From Chrysophaeum taylorii (lineage: Eukaryota; Sar; Pelagophyceae; Pelagomonadales; Pelagomonadaceae): 64,000 nt of DNA. Position numbers and translations under genes: made by a program. The notes below the pieces were generated by a model that ran no database searches, was not told the DNA's origin, and saw only the letters and a list, made by a program, of their open reading frames with translations. This document shows positions 43,961 through 54,507 of the stretch, piece by piece. Each line of letters starts with the position of its first letter. Positions within the stretch are counted from its first letter, which is position 1. The stretch is from NCBI GenBank assembly GCA_029834535.1, contig JAQMWT010000050.1, forward strand, positions 1 to 64,000, written 5' to 3'.

Positions 43961-44851
43961 GTTCGTGCCGAGAACGAGTTCATTGACCGACTGGTTGGAG
44001 CTGTTCGGTTACGAACAGGAATGGAGACGCGGGTAACGCCCCCGCCAAATATGGCGGTTGGTTACCCAGGCTGATGAACTCGCCCCATAGTCACCCAAAG
44101 TCCACGTCCCAAGTTATACAGCCCACTCTTGAGGGTCGAGGTGTTGTGAGCGTTGTTTTTGGTTATGGCTGTAGTCCACGGAGACACTCATGCTGCTCGT
44201 CGAAGATCCACAAAGACGCACAAGGTTCGGCGGTGCCGTTGCGTTTGCATGTGCAAACATAACAACCGCGCGAGTGATGCTCATCACGTCGCTCGAATCG
44301 AAAAGGGCGCTTGTGTTTGGATCGGTGGAATAGTGGTCGTATTTAAGGAGATTGGTTGGTTCGTTGGTTTGCGCTCGGTGATCCTCGACGACGTTTTCGG
44401 AGAATTCGTCGCTGAAAAGGTCTAGCTACGACCATCTGGTAACATACGCATGCTACTTTCCTCGATGTTAGCTTCGGGAGGACGGACCATGCCTTTATCT
44501 TTGCGGTGCGTGTTTTTTGAGCGCCCCACCGAAGGTCTTTGTCATGTTGATGTGCTTGGGTTTCGAGCACAAATCTGGCTCGTTGCTTTCCAAACTGGTT
44601 CTTGTGTAATTCAACGAGCTCATTGTTTTCGGTTTTGCTTACGGAGCTTGTCCTTGTGCTCCCGGCGTGTCTCGGCTATCAGCTCGAATTCATTTCAATT
44701 TCTCTTCCAAGCGTTGCGCATGTCGTGAAAACGCCTCGTGTCGTCGTCCAATTGAAATTGTCGTAGGGGCTTGCGCAGTTGTGGGAGACGCCATCCTGTT
44801 TCGCTCCACATGCGGAGTTGGTGGTGCTGTAGTTTTATACATTTAACCTAC
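43961..44851. other. No supported gene; possible gag remnant
   Basis: The minus strand at about 44,600-44,780 gives a broken charged coiled coil (NEFELIAETRREHKDKLRKQ), which could be the gag end of the fossil element to the left. Other ORFs look like chance. Confidence 0.3.
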
Positions 44852-44998
44852 TTGACCTCACACTCACACTAACAACCCCAAAATCGCTGTGTCGAACACC
44901 GTGCTGCTCTTTGTGTCGTTAGAGGACAGGACGAAAGGCAGCACTACCACTGCCACCATTATCTACCAGAGGCACAGTGATTTTTGCTGTTCTCTAGG
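44852..44998 (+). repeat. Left direct repeat of element G
   Basis: 147 bp, matching 52850-52998 with a few substitutions and a 2-bp indel. Followed by ttatgggcccagtccgg, which could be a primer-binding site if this is an LTR. Confidence 0.8.
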
Positions 44999-45220
44999 TT
45001 ATGGGCCCAGTCCGGTACTGGTAGAGAAACGTCCTCCGAAAGACATCGATCTCGATCGACGTCTCGGACAAAGACTCAGGATTTCCAGAAAAGAGCAATC
45101 TCCTGAAGTTCCTGAAAGTTTTAAGACCGTAGTCAAGTCTCATCGCTTGCTACTGGTGAACAAGTGTGAACAAAGTGTGAAAGGCAAACAACAACGCGCA
45201 AAACGCAACCCGAAAACGAT

Positions 45221-45701
45221 GGCGACTCACGACCCACAAGTCCCGAGTCTGGACGTAGCGACGCAATTCGCTACACAACAAGCTCTCTGGCACCAGCTCA
45301 AAGCTGATTTGCAACAGCTCAAAGCTAATTTCCTTGATCAACTCGCCGCTGATCACGCTGCCTTAAGAGCCAAACACGCTGCCGAAAGAGCTGCGCTCGC
45401 CGCAAAAATCGCAGCTCAATACGAGCAACTCGCTCAAGACGTGCAACTCGATCAAGACGAACAATTTGAAGAAGCTCCCCAACAAGCTGTTCTTCCGGCA
45501 ACTCCTCTCAAGCACAAGCAAACTTCTCACGAAGTCGCGACCGAAGTCCCGATCATCTCGATGGTCACCCCCCCTCCTACACTGTTCAAAGCGTTCTCGA
45601 ACATGAACAGAACCCACCTCCTGCCGACAACCCCACCGGATGTCAAACACCCCACGGCAAAGTCTCAGACCTCACTGCCTTCCCTCCGGACCCAGGCATA
45701 G
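45221..45701 (+). CDS. Element G N-terminal ORF with coiled coil
   Basis: The longer frame opens at 44,889 inside the repeat, but a natural start is MATHDPQVPSLDVATQFATQ (Met 45,219-45,221). Residues about 20-85 form an Ala/Gln/Lys-rich coiled coil (LKADLQQLKANFLDQLAADH, then LRAKHAAERAALAAKIAAQY), followed by a Pro/Thr-rich tail. Gag-like in character (assembly coiled coil), but no capsid or zinc finger is visible. Confidence 0.4.
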
Positions 45702-45775
45702 CCAAGGTTACTCCACAACCTGGCACACCCCACATTCACGAGGACACTCCACCTTGTTCGAATATCGCACCAGCA

Positions 45776-47589
45776 ATGTTGAACACTCCACCACCACCAC
45801 CACTAAACATTACTCCCTTCACTCCACCAACCCCACCGGAGCCTCCACCTCCTTCACTGGAGCCTAACTCCCCACTATCGGCGACTCCCGCTACACCATC
45901 TATTCAAGTTCCCCAACATCCTGGTCAAACCCCTCGCCGCACCACTCATCTCGTTGATGATCATGCCACATACGGCCATGACGGCCCCGGCACCGTCATC
46001 CCTGACCAAGCCCCCACCGCGGCTCAAGCTCCTGCCGCCCCACCGTCGGATTCCCTTGTCCGATATCCATCATCTTCCGCAAGTCGCTCTCCTCAGGACT
46101 TTCCTCTCCATCCACAAGACCATGCCACCTACGGCCACGACGGCCCCGGCACTTCCATTTCTACCACAGCTCCTTCCGCGACTCAAGCTACTGCCGCCCA
46201 ACCATCGGACCCTCCTAACAGACCTTCATCACCTTTCGAAAGTCGCTGTTCCTACGATTTGCCCCTCCACCCGCGTGAATATGCATTCCACGACTACGAC
46301 CATTCCTCCGTCCCCATTCACGCAACACTCCACCTACTTTCTCAAAATTCCTATGCACCTCCGTCTGAGCTCCAACGCGAGTTGGCCACAACTAAGGCTG
46401 CACTCGGCTCCCAAACCGCTGAATTGGCCGCAACCAAGGCCATGCTCATTCGCAAGGATGACGCTTTGTCCTCCACAGCCAACAAACTCAACATCACCGA
46501 CGCCGCCCTGGCTTTCGTCACTGCCCAGCTCGCCATCCAAGCCGACGAACTGGTCTCCACCCAAGACGAACTTCATCTCACCCACACACAGCTCAAGGCA
46601 CTCGAAACTGCCCACGCTGACATCCGCAGCTCCCACCTTGACATCAACGCCGCGCTCCAAACCATTCTTACCTCATTGGATGCCGCCCACCCCACCCAAG
46701 ATGCTGCATCGCATCTTTCACCTCCTTTCCCCATCCACAACCAACCCTCATCCCCTTCCGAACCAACCTCCAATGCCTCTCCCCCGATTCCCCCCGAGTA
46801 TCATCACCACCTCCACGGATGCCCTGGACCCGGTTCTCCTGGTTCACCACCCACTCCGCCTCTCTGTTCTCAACCCCCCACCATCTCTGGCCCCTCCTCC
46901 TCTGCCAAATCACTCTTCGCCTCTCTGGCACCCCCGAACCCCTTTGCACCCGCTCGTCTTATCAGCCACATGGTTCATTCCAAGTCGACCACGTCCCCGC
47001 GTCCGAGTTGCGAGGGCGTACATTCAACATCGGCGACCGTACCCCTACCACCAGCGACGATCACCACGTGCAAAGTCCCACCAAGAAACAAGACCACCAA
47101 CATCAAGAGTCGACAAGTTCCGAATTATCAAAAGACAGCTCTTTCCCTGATGGTCATGCTCGCCATCATGCTGCCAAGACAAGGGCTTCTTCTCTCTTCG
47201 GGCACAACGGCCCAGGAAGCAGTCTTGTCGAAGGAACACCAAGCCACCTCGTTCCCACTTTCGACGAGTCAAAGAACAAGACACCTCGAGATGTTCCCGA
47301 GTATTATGCCTACATCGACTATGGCAACCACACCCAAGAACCTAAGGCTCCGCCGTATTCTATGCCCCGGGCACAAGAGCCGCAGGCCACTGACAACATC
47401 CCCTCTGATTCAGCCCCCTGGTATGATGCATACAGCGAAGAAGCAAGACCCACTTCACTAGTCTCGAAGATGGTCTCCTCGACCATTCCAGATCAGCCGC
47501 CTGATCCAAGCACCACCAATGACCCCGCAATGCCGAATCCACAAGGACAAGACACACTGTCAACGGTCCCACGGTCACCATACTCGTAG
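45776..47589 (+). CDS. Element G Pro/Ser/Thr-rich ORFs
   Basis: A 561-aa frame (45776-47461) overlaps a second frame (46819-47589). Contains a near-duplicate block: DHATYGHDGPGT occurs at about 45,960 and again at about 46,122. Then a helical, heptad-like part (LATTKAALGSQTAELAATKA, then DALSSTANKLNITDAALAFV) and HMVHSKSTTSPRPSC. No family recognised. Strong C bias on this strand lowers stop-codon frequency, so ORF length alone is weak evidence. Confidence 0.35.
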
Positions 47590-49223
47590 GCACTCACCGC
47601 ACCTGCAGGTATCATCTCAGATTCACCAGGCACTCCCGCCTAATTCAATATCTCTCGATCAGCAGCTCCCGATCGCTTCGAAGCTGGTTCCGCCTCGCCG
47701 CCTCCCCTCCTCAAAGACAGGCGCGCACTGCCGCCCATCGGCGCTTGCTGCTGCACCCACCATCCACCTTCTCGGTTGGGTGCACTGGATGACACTGCTC
47801 AGTAGGTTGCATGGACCCATCTGCGACCACCATATGTCTTCGCACGAGCACCAGCCGCAGCACCTGATCACCTGCTCCAAAACTTTCAGTCAGAGGACGC
47901 AATCCTTTCGGCTGCCGATCCCCATGTCTCACCGCGACCAAGCTTCTGGAAAGCTTTCCCCACGGCTGCAGTAACAGACACAGATTTCGAGAGTTCTGAA
48001 CGACCCGAATCAGCCGCTAACCATGCACGATTCCATTGCGACCACTTCGGTCCTTTATGTCCCCTTGCATAGCTCTCGTCCGGACGCCACACGCTTGCGC
48101 TGCCTCCGGAACATCGATGTTGCGCTCTCAGGAAACATTCTCCGCGCACTATGCGCAGACTCGCTCCAACTGAACCACTTCTGTAAGCATTTTCGCATCA
48201 CTGGAATGCACGACAAACGTTCCACGCCAGCTGCCGGCTCCACCACATATCGCTCAGCACGTCACTCCTCATTTGAGGACGCATGTCACATGCCCGCACC
48301 TTCGAATGCTCAACACGCCTAAGGGCAACCCTGGTCACTACGGCACTCACCGCTCTGGTCCCAGCATCTCCGCTATTGAGGATGCACCCAGCAGGACTGA
48401 CCCTTTCATCGCCTTTGGTTCAACTGCACTCTCCTTCGGCGACCCCTCTGTTCGAATTCCCGCACTGGACCAAAAGCATTCCAGGCCGGATACTCTCCAC
48501 CACGGGTTCTCAGCTCACGCGCCCATCTGCCCTACCTTGCAGACAGGTCAGCCGCGAGCCACACTCCTTTTGGCACTGACTTCGGACCACCCGCATCACG
48601 CGCTTTTGCTCTTGGAGCACGACACGCTTTTCGATGCTCTCCGCGTCACCGCCTCTAACACCACGACACTCGTCATTTCCACCGACACTCCGCGTCGCAA
48701 CGTATCTCACGACCTTCAGATCACCAACATAAGTCGCTCGCGCCCGCACCACGTCGCGCACGCCTTACGAGGGCGCATTTCAATTGGTGACCTCACAGGT
48801 CTATCGATGCATTTTCCGACGTCCGACTTTGAACTTACGAGTAACGTTAGAGCAATCCCCGATGCCAAGACGTCTGAAGCTGCGCAATCATGTCTCTGAA
48901 CTCCAAATCACAGAAACTGCCAGACAAGAAAGCACTCAACTCTCAACAGCTGCTCAACAGCTACTCATAATCTCGCACATAGCAACCAGTACTATCTCGC
49001 AGTCTCTATTGGACGACAAGACGAAAGATAAGACCACAACAGCCAGCTACACCAGCCAGCTCATTGATGTAGCAGACGAGACAACGCAAACCAACTGCAC
49101 AACACGGTTCCAGACTATGCAGACGATGCTCAGGTCCAACGCTCAATCACTCGACCACGCACACGTTCTGTCACCTGACCTTGCACTGCTACCGTCTCAT
49201 TCATAACTGATGCACCCCATCCG
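47590..49223 (+). pseudogene. Element G middle region, broken frames
   Basis: Short plus-strand frames (47519-47974, 48023-48322, 48273-48899, 48784-49206) of the same Ser/Thr/His/Pro-rich character. One contains HALRGRISIGDLTG, similar to SELRGRTFNIGD in the preceding ORF and FELRGRISFPP in the next, so the protein may hold a diverged internal repeat. Probably one former coding region broken by indels. Confidence 0.3.
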
Positions 49224-51626
49224 ATGGACCCATCCTTAAGATATGTCCCGCTCGCAGAAGCACCACCACAGGACACAAAGGTACATCATGGAGACACAGG
49301 TAAGCGCACCACGATCATGCGCACGAGCTCATTGCGCCTATCCGATCACGACGAGACGAAGCTACAGCTTTGCTTGTCCCCTTCGCCTCTGGAAGACACA
49401 GGCCGCCTCTCAGCCCCCCAGGCACCTGGCCCTTCCCTGTCGCTGCAATCCGTATTAGCACAGACGATCTCGCCGCCCTGCACGACTGCAGATCAGGCAC
49501 AAGCCAATATCCGCACTCTGCAGAGTTATGCGCACCCGCTGGAATCTTACCAGCACGGCTACCTCAGCCAGTCAGGTCACTGCACCACCTCGGTCTCCCC
49601 TGACACCAGGTCGACGTATCGCTCATTCGCGACCACCTCAAGTCATATAATGCACGACTATGATCTCGAGCATGAACTCACTGAAACGCTTGAGTCATAC
49701 CCAAGAAGGAATCCTACTTTGGAGTCACCTCAACCACTCCCACATGAACTTTGGCCACCAGACGCCACCCATGTGCTCATGGTTTCTCCATTGGTTTCCT
49801 CCAAAGAATTTGACTGCAGCAGAGACAAAATGCAACCTTCCCATGCGACTATAACCGCGTTCTCGTTTGAGACACAGGCATTTACTTCATGTCATTTGTT
49901 TACGCCCATAGTACCGCGACACGCGGCAACCAAGATAGAAGTGGTCTGCGTTCCACCCTCATCTCTGAGCGCCACCCCCGACATGCTGCTCCCGGCACTA
50001 CTAGCCAGTCACATCACGTCTGATTCAGCTCCCATCGTTTTATATGGCGTCATATGTCATATTCCGATTAAAGCCCAGACACCGCACAGGCTACAATGCA
50101 CTCGCGACGGCACGCTCACCGCCCCTCTCGGTTTAGACTACAAACCTTGCGCCATACCCATGGTACACTCACAGTCAACTGAGACGCACGCTCGCTTGTC
50201 GCGCAGTACGATGCCCGAACACCTTTTGATTCAAGATACGCAGAACACTGTCGTCTCAGCCACCGCTGAAGCGCCTCCTCCGACCGCCGCCCGGCTCTGC
50301 GCTCGTTTCGCAATCATGGTCTCTCGCTCTCACCGACAATTCGAAGATTTCACCCAGTTCGAATTACGAGGGCGCATTAGTTTTCCACCGACGACAAGAT
50401 TCGTTTCGATTCGTATCAGTCATGCCTCCTATGGCTACTCTGGCTACATCGGAACACAATTCACGGCACGTACCGAAGTCCCTCTTTCTAAGGACCACTG
50501 TCACACGCCAAGACCTGATGAGCATTCGTCGTTCCTCCCCGCTTCAACGCGACTCCCGACGAACAAATCCCCGACGATTTGTGATGACACTAAATTACGT
50601 CATCAATGCAATTCAGAGCCTCCCACGCTCTTCCGTCAGTCTCTTGCAGGTCACACCTATCACGTTTCAGCTCACTCGATTTTATCCAGCATGCTGCCAT
50701 ATGCAAACGAAGTTCAGTCACGCCAACGCCACACGTCGCAGTTATCGCTAGTCTCGCGCAATAAATGCCCGCCGCCAAATGATAGCCGCACGCTGAGTCC
50801 TTTACTCACCTCTTTTCACGTCCCTCCCAGCACCATGCTTGACGTTGAAGCTCTGCACCACTATGGTTCGGTTACAACGCAACTTCACGCGAAATCCTTG
50901 TCCAGTTCTGATCATATCTCGCATCTGTCGACATTGTTATCAGAATCATGCTTCGCACACAGCTCAGACTACACTCGCGTATTACGCTCCTATGACGCAC
51001 TCGGTTCGCTCCTCTCCGTTCGCACTGCAGGTTCCATCTTGCAGAACTCTGAGCCCAACAGCCGCCATTGCGATTCGCACCCAGTCGACACTTTCCGTAG
51101 CACCCGCGAGGATAAACCCCAATCTCCACAGGGCGGACACGCGCTCTGCTCTCAGCATTCCACCGAATCTCACTGCCGCACACCGCAAGCCCCACCCAGT
51201 TGTGTTACGAATCAAGGGAAGTTAACTGCCATGCCTATCTACTTCTTCATTCCAACACACTCGCTGCTAGTCACAGTATCGCATGACTCATTATCGGACA
51301 GTTCTCGCATTATGGACAGGACCTCACATCATGTTCATTCTTCGGACATCCCCCGTCCACAGACTAATCCTCTCTTAAAGCATACGCTTCCTACACTTTG
51401 TATACTGCACAGCTCTCGCATATCGACAACACCCTTCTGTCGAATGTCTCCCCTTTCAGTCACTGCACGATTCACCAGGGATGCACCACGCTCCCTCGCG
51501 CTTGTACATCAAGGGAAGTTTGATTCTGGTGAAAACGCTTCGTTTGATTCTGATGAAAACGACTCCGGACATGAAATACACACTGGATCAGTCGATACTG
51601 GGTCAGTCGATCGTCACAGTTCATGA
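49224..51626 (+). CDS. Element G 800-aa ORF of unknown function
   Basis: The longest intact ORF of the element, MDPSLRYVPLAEAPPQDTK to VDRHSS. Ser (roughly one residue in seven), Thr, His, Pro and Leu rich; no transmembrane segments, zinc finger or catalytic motif seen. Repeated SDSENDS-like and DTGSVD turns occur at the C-terminus (FDSGENASFDSDENDSG). It holds one FELRGRISFPPTTRF block. Coding status is uncertain because of composition. Confidence 0.35.
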   Translation: MDPSLRYVPLAEAPPQDTKVHHGDTGKRTTIMRTSSLRLSDHDETKLQLCLSPSPLEDTGRLSAPQAPGPSLSLQSVLAQTISPPCTTADQAQANIRTLQSYAHPLESYQHGYLSQSGHCTTSVSPDTRSTYRSFATTSSHIMHDYDLEHELTETLESYPRRNPTLESPQPLPHELWPPDATHVLMVSPLVSSKEFDCSRDKMQPSHATITAFSFETQAFTSCHLFTPIVPRHAATKIEVVCVPPSSLSATPDMLLPALLASHITSDSAPIVLYGVICHIPIKAQTPHRLQCTRDGTLTAPLGLDYKPCAIPMVHSQSTETHARLSRSTMPEHLLIQDTQNTVVSATAEAPPPTAARLCARFAIMVSRSHRQFEDFTQFELRGRISFPPTTRFVSIRISHASYGYSGYIGTQFTARTEVPLSKDHCHTPRPDEHSSFLPASTRLPTNKSPTICDDTKLRHQCNSEPPTLFRQSLAGHTYHVSAHSILSSMLPYANEVQSRQRHTSQLSLVSRNKCPPPNDSRTLSPLLTSFHVPPSTMLDVEALHHYGSVTTQLHAKSLSSSDHISHLSTLLSESCFAHSSDYTRVLRSYDALGSLLSVRTAGSILQNSEPNSRHCDSHPVDTFRSTREDKPQSPQGGHALCSQHSTESHCRTPQAPPSCVTNQGKLTAMPIYFFIPTHSLLVTVSHDSLSDSSRIMDRTSHHVHSSDIPRPQTNPLLKHTLPTLCILHSSRISTTPFCRMSPLSVTARFTRDAPRSLALVHQGKFDSGENASFDSDENDSGHEIHTGSVDTGSVDRHSS

Positions 51627-51725
51627 TTACTTTATCGAACAGAACACGAAAGATGCGACTTTGACCATATCTTCGAAGTCAACTCCCCCCCTGGCACGGA
51701 CACTAGCTTCAAGCAGTCTATCGCC

Positions 51726-52205
51726 TTGAGGCATTTTCTTCTGTTGCCCGACTCTTCTACATTTTCTGCACAGGGCACCGACTCTTCAGCAGAAGACACG
51801 CGCCTGTATCCACCATCATACGTGATACACTCGCAAACCTCAGTCTCCGCCCAATCATCTTTCGATGATAGCCACTGGCGACTTACACGAGACTACGAAC
51901 CCAAGTCTACAACAAATTTAGAGTTTTCAAGTTTATGGCCAACCCCAGACAACTTTGTCACGATATCGTCATCGCACTACGATTATCCGCACATTACTTT
52001 ACACGCTCATAGCCTAGCTTCAGCTGTCCCACGCTACACTCAGGACGACAGCTTCGACACGTATGTGACAGACAATTCTGGTTCTCTCATCTTCCAGGAA
52101 CAGCTCCGCCGTACTCGCTCTCATTACGACGATCACCTTACCATGTCGAAACCGATTTGGTTAAATGGTCATATCTCTTCATGGGATCACGCTGGCGCTC
52201 CGTAA
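51726..52205 (+). CDS. Element G last ORF
   Basis: 159 aa (MRHFLLLPDSSTFSAQGTDS to WDHAGAP), same composition as the 800-aa ORF and probably its former C-terminus after a frameshift at about 51,620. Unknown function. Confidence 0.3.
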   Translation: MRHFLLLPDSSTFSAQGTDSSAEDTRLYPPSYVIHSQTSVSAQSSFDDSHWRLTRDYEPKSTTNLEFSSLWPTPDNFVTISSSHYDYPHITLHAHSLASAVPRYTQDDSFDTYVTDNSGSLIFQEQLRRTRSHYDDHLTMSKPIWLNGHISSWDHAGAP

Positions 52206-52330
52206 CATCGTCAAACCTTTACTAGCAAAGCTTAAGTCACAATAGCATCTCATCCCTACGGCCACTTTCACTATTCGCCTTTCGATCAACCATTGGTCTG
52301 CTGCACAATTCCCGACTACTTGACCCATGA

Positions 52331-52695
52331 CCCTGATCGCCGACTGCGGTTGCGATGGAGGACGGTGCCTCATGAATCCTGCGCCTTGCGAGGGCATCCG
52401 CCCTCCCGGCGTAGGTTGGCACCTATTCGCCTCCCGGGCGGGCCGGTTGGCAGCCGGAACGTTCGCAGTGGGACGGGGTATGGCCGGGGGGCGAATACGG
52501 AAGGTTATCGACGAGTTGGTTGTCAGTCACATGGCGGTCTCCTCGTCGCATGGCGACAAGCTTGATGGTCACTCTCCGCCGACCGACCTTTCGGCGCTCC
52601 TCGTCTACAGGCCCGTGATTCCGGGCTGGCTCCTGTCGGTCCGGCCTGGCTCCCATGCTCGGGAGAGGTCTGAAGTTAGTTAGTTAGTTAGTTAG
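52331..52695 (+). mobile_element. SINE-TTAG copy, full length (365 bp)
   Basis: Best reference copy. Starts ccctgatcgccgactgcggt, ends gaag(ttag)n. Perfect 11-bp target duplication ttgacccatga at 52320-52330 and 52696-52706. I see no convincing pol III A/B box pair and no tRNA, 5S or 7SL head; class (SINE or LINE 3' end) is left open. Confidence 0.93.
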
Positions 52696-52849
52696 TTGAC
52701 CCATGATCCCTCCTGTTATTATTCGTTAGACCACCCGCTCTACTCAGATGATCCCCCAGCCACTTAGGATTTATCCACCGGCACGCATTCAATCTGCCGA
52801 GGGCGTAGAGATAGAAAATTCCATTTAGGGTTAGGACCCCCCCCCCCCC

Positions 52850-52998
52850 TTGACCTCACACACTCACACTAACAACCCCAAAATCGCTGTGTCGAACACT
52901 GTGCTGCTCTTTGTGTCGTTAGAGGACAGGACGAAAGGCAGCACTACCACTGCCACCATTCTCTACCAGAGGCACAGTGATTTTTACTATTCTCTAGG
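52850..52998 (+). repeat. Right direct repeat of element G
   Basis: 149 bp. Preceded by a run of 14 C (52,836-52,849), with no clear polypurine tract before it. Flanking DNA to its right differs from that left of 44852. Confidence 0.8.
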
Positions 52999-53116
52999 GC
53001 ATGTGACTCGGAGCCCATCACCGGAGCGCCGACCATAGAGCAGATCCATAGTAAACCTGCTTTTCGCACGTGCGCGTCATGATGCACCCACCGGGCAAAT
53101 CGCGAGAGGGGGGGCA

Positions 53117-53900
53117 TTGGTAAATGTCTGCGGTGGGACGCATGGCAAGGAGGGCACGTGCGCGTCCGCGGAGAATGGTGATGGTGATGGTTCGCAAAAG
53201 GCGCGTAACAATTTCAGAGTGACTTTCTGCAACATTGCGGGCGTCCATCCATCGCCAATTATGATCAACCCTGTGCTGCGTTATGAGAGGGACGAGGTCA
53301 AGAAAAGCGTCGCTACATTCACCAAAACAGCCCACAGCGAAGCTTTGGCAGCTTCCGTATTCCTGGAGTCGCTGTTGTATGGGCCAAAGGGGGGGATTAC
53401 TTCCAGGGAGGAGGCCAGCACGGTTCGTGCGGGCATTGAAGGCGCGGCGTCCGTTGGGATAGTCTGAGTCCTCAGAGATTCAAAAGGGCGACTGCTAAAA
53501 GGGGGGCGGGGACAGCACGAGATAGAGACCGCAAAGTAGCTGTGCGGGGACCACCACGCGCGCGAATGTCTAGAGGTCTGCAATTAAGTGCACGTTTGCG
53601 ACTGGGGTGAGTGCCGAGGAAGTTTTGTTGCCCCCAGCGACCGACGTGATGCACTCAGGGGGACCTCAGAACACTCTCCGTCAGGTCAAGTACCCCCGAC
53701 GCGCCATTGCGAGTGCGAAGGGCTACAGTCGAGGGCTACAGGATGGGTTACACGAAGATACAAAACGCAACGCCAGCATTGTGGTCCAGACTGTGTGTGC
53801 CTCCAAAATCGGTAAGCAATTAGGGCTCAACCATGCGCCTTCCGACGCGGCCGTAGGCGGGCAGGGCCTTTCGCCACGCGCGGGCCGGAATTCGTGCTAA
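53117..53900 (+). CDS. Hypothetical ORFs, possibly exons
   Basis: Two plus-strand frames: 53117-53467 (116 aa; SVATFTKTAHSEALAASVFL) and 53607-53900 (97 aa; YPRRAIASAKGYSRGLQDGL). Composition is protein-like and GC content is closer to host genes than to element G. They could be parts of one spliced gene converging on the small gene at 53897, but no splice sites were established and no domain is recognised. Confidence 0.25.
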
Positions 53901-54280
53901 AATCTTTTGTTTTTGGCGATGTATTCTTCACTGCCGTATAGCTCAAGCAGAAGCTCGTCTTTTTCGTCGATTTCCTCGACTTTGCACTCGGCATTCTCGT
54001 GAATCTTGGCACACAGCTTTTTCTTAGGCCGGCACAGTCTGGCACATCTTCGGTTTGCAGACGGAACAACGCGCATCGGGCCAGAACACGCGCAGTCGTC
54101 CTTGTAACGCTCCCAAGCTTCGCGGAGCGCTGTAAAGACCGCGTCTTTCTCGACCTTCTTCTTGGCGACTTGGCTCGCTGGCGCTTCGAATTCGTGTCGG
54201 CATAGTCGTGCTTCCTCCGGCGCTCTTCGCTTCGCGAGGATCCAACACTGCGATCAAAAAACGTGGCCGTCGCGCGACAT
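53897..54280 (-). CDS. Small Cys-containing protein, probably the last exon of a host gene
   Basis: The minus-strand frame ends in NKRF and TAG (53897-53899). It encodes ILAKRRAPEEARLCRHEFEA, then LREAWERYKDDCACSGPM, RRCARLCRPKKKLCAKIHEN and AECKVEEIDEKDELLLELYG, with 8 Cys, a helical centre and an acidic C-terminus. An ATG at 54280 is in frame (MSRDGHVF) but is followed by TGA at 54254-54256. A likely 3' splice site (TTTTTTGATCGCAG, ending near 54,246) suggests that the stop lies in an intron. Function unknown. It faces away from the proline-rich gene, so 54,281-54,507 may hold a divergent promoter or upstream exons. Confidence 0.5.
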
Positions 54281-54507
54281 TTCGCTCAACACTCCGCTGC
54301 CAAGGCCGAACTTCTAAGATGCCGGACTCCTCGCGGGCCCAGATTCTGCGACCTTCCGACGGTCACCGCGGCCCATCATGACCTTGTGGAGGTATCCCTT
54401 CCTAATTTGCTATCGGCAAAGATATTATACCCTGGCGACAAGCTCTTGTTCTCACTTGGGGGAGAGCTCCAATTTTGGAGGCCACGTGGTATATAGCAAA
54501 GGACGTG

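Larger units (their letters stand above)
44852..52998 (+). mobile_element. Unclassified 8.1-kb element G between direct repeats
   Basis: Direct repeats 44852-44998 and 52850-52998 (ttgacctcacac...tctctagg) are about 95% alike and enclose a C-rich, G-poor plus strand carrying serial long ORFs but no recognisable polymerase, integrase or transposase. LTR-like arrangement (a LARD-type non-autonomous LTR element is the simplest reading), but the repeats do not show TG...CA ends and no target duplication was found. A SINE lies inside it near the right end. Confidence 0.55.

Noticed and set aside
49224-51626. 800-aa ORF of element G as a polymerase or integrase
   Set aside because: No catalytic motif of RT, integrase, transposase, DNA polymerase or recombinase could be found.
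54254-54256. TGA recoded as an amino acid in this genome
   Set aside because: The proline-rich gene stops at TGA (56518-56520); a single in-frame TGA beside a plausible splice site is weak evidence for recoding.
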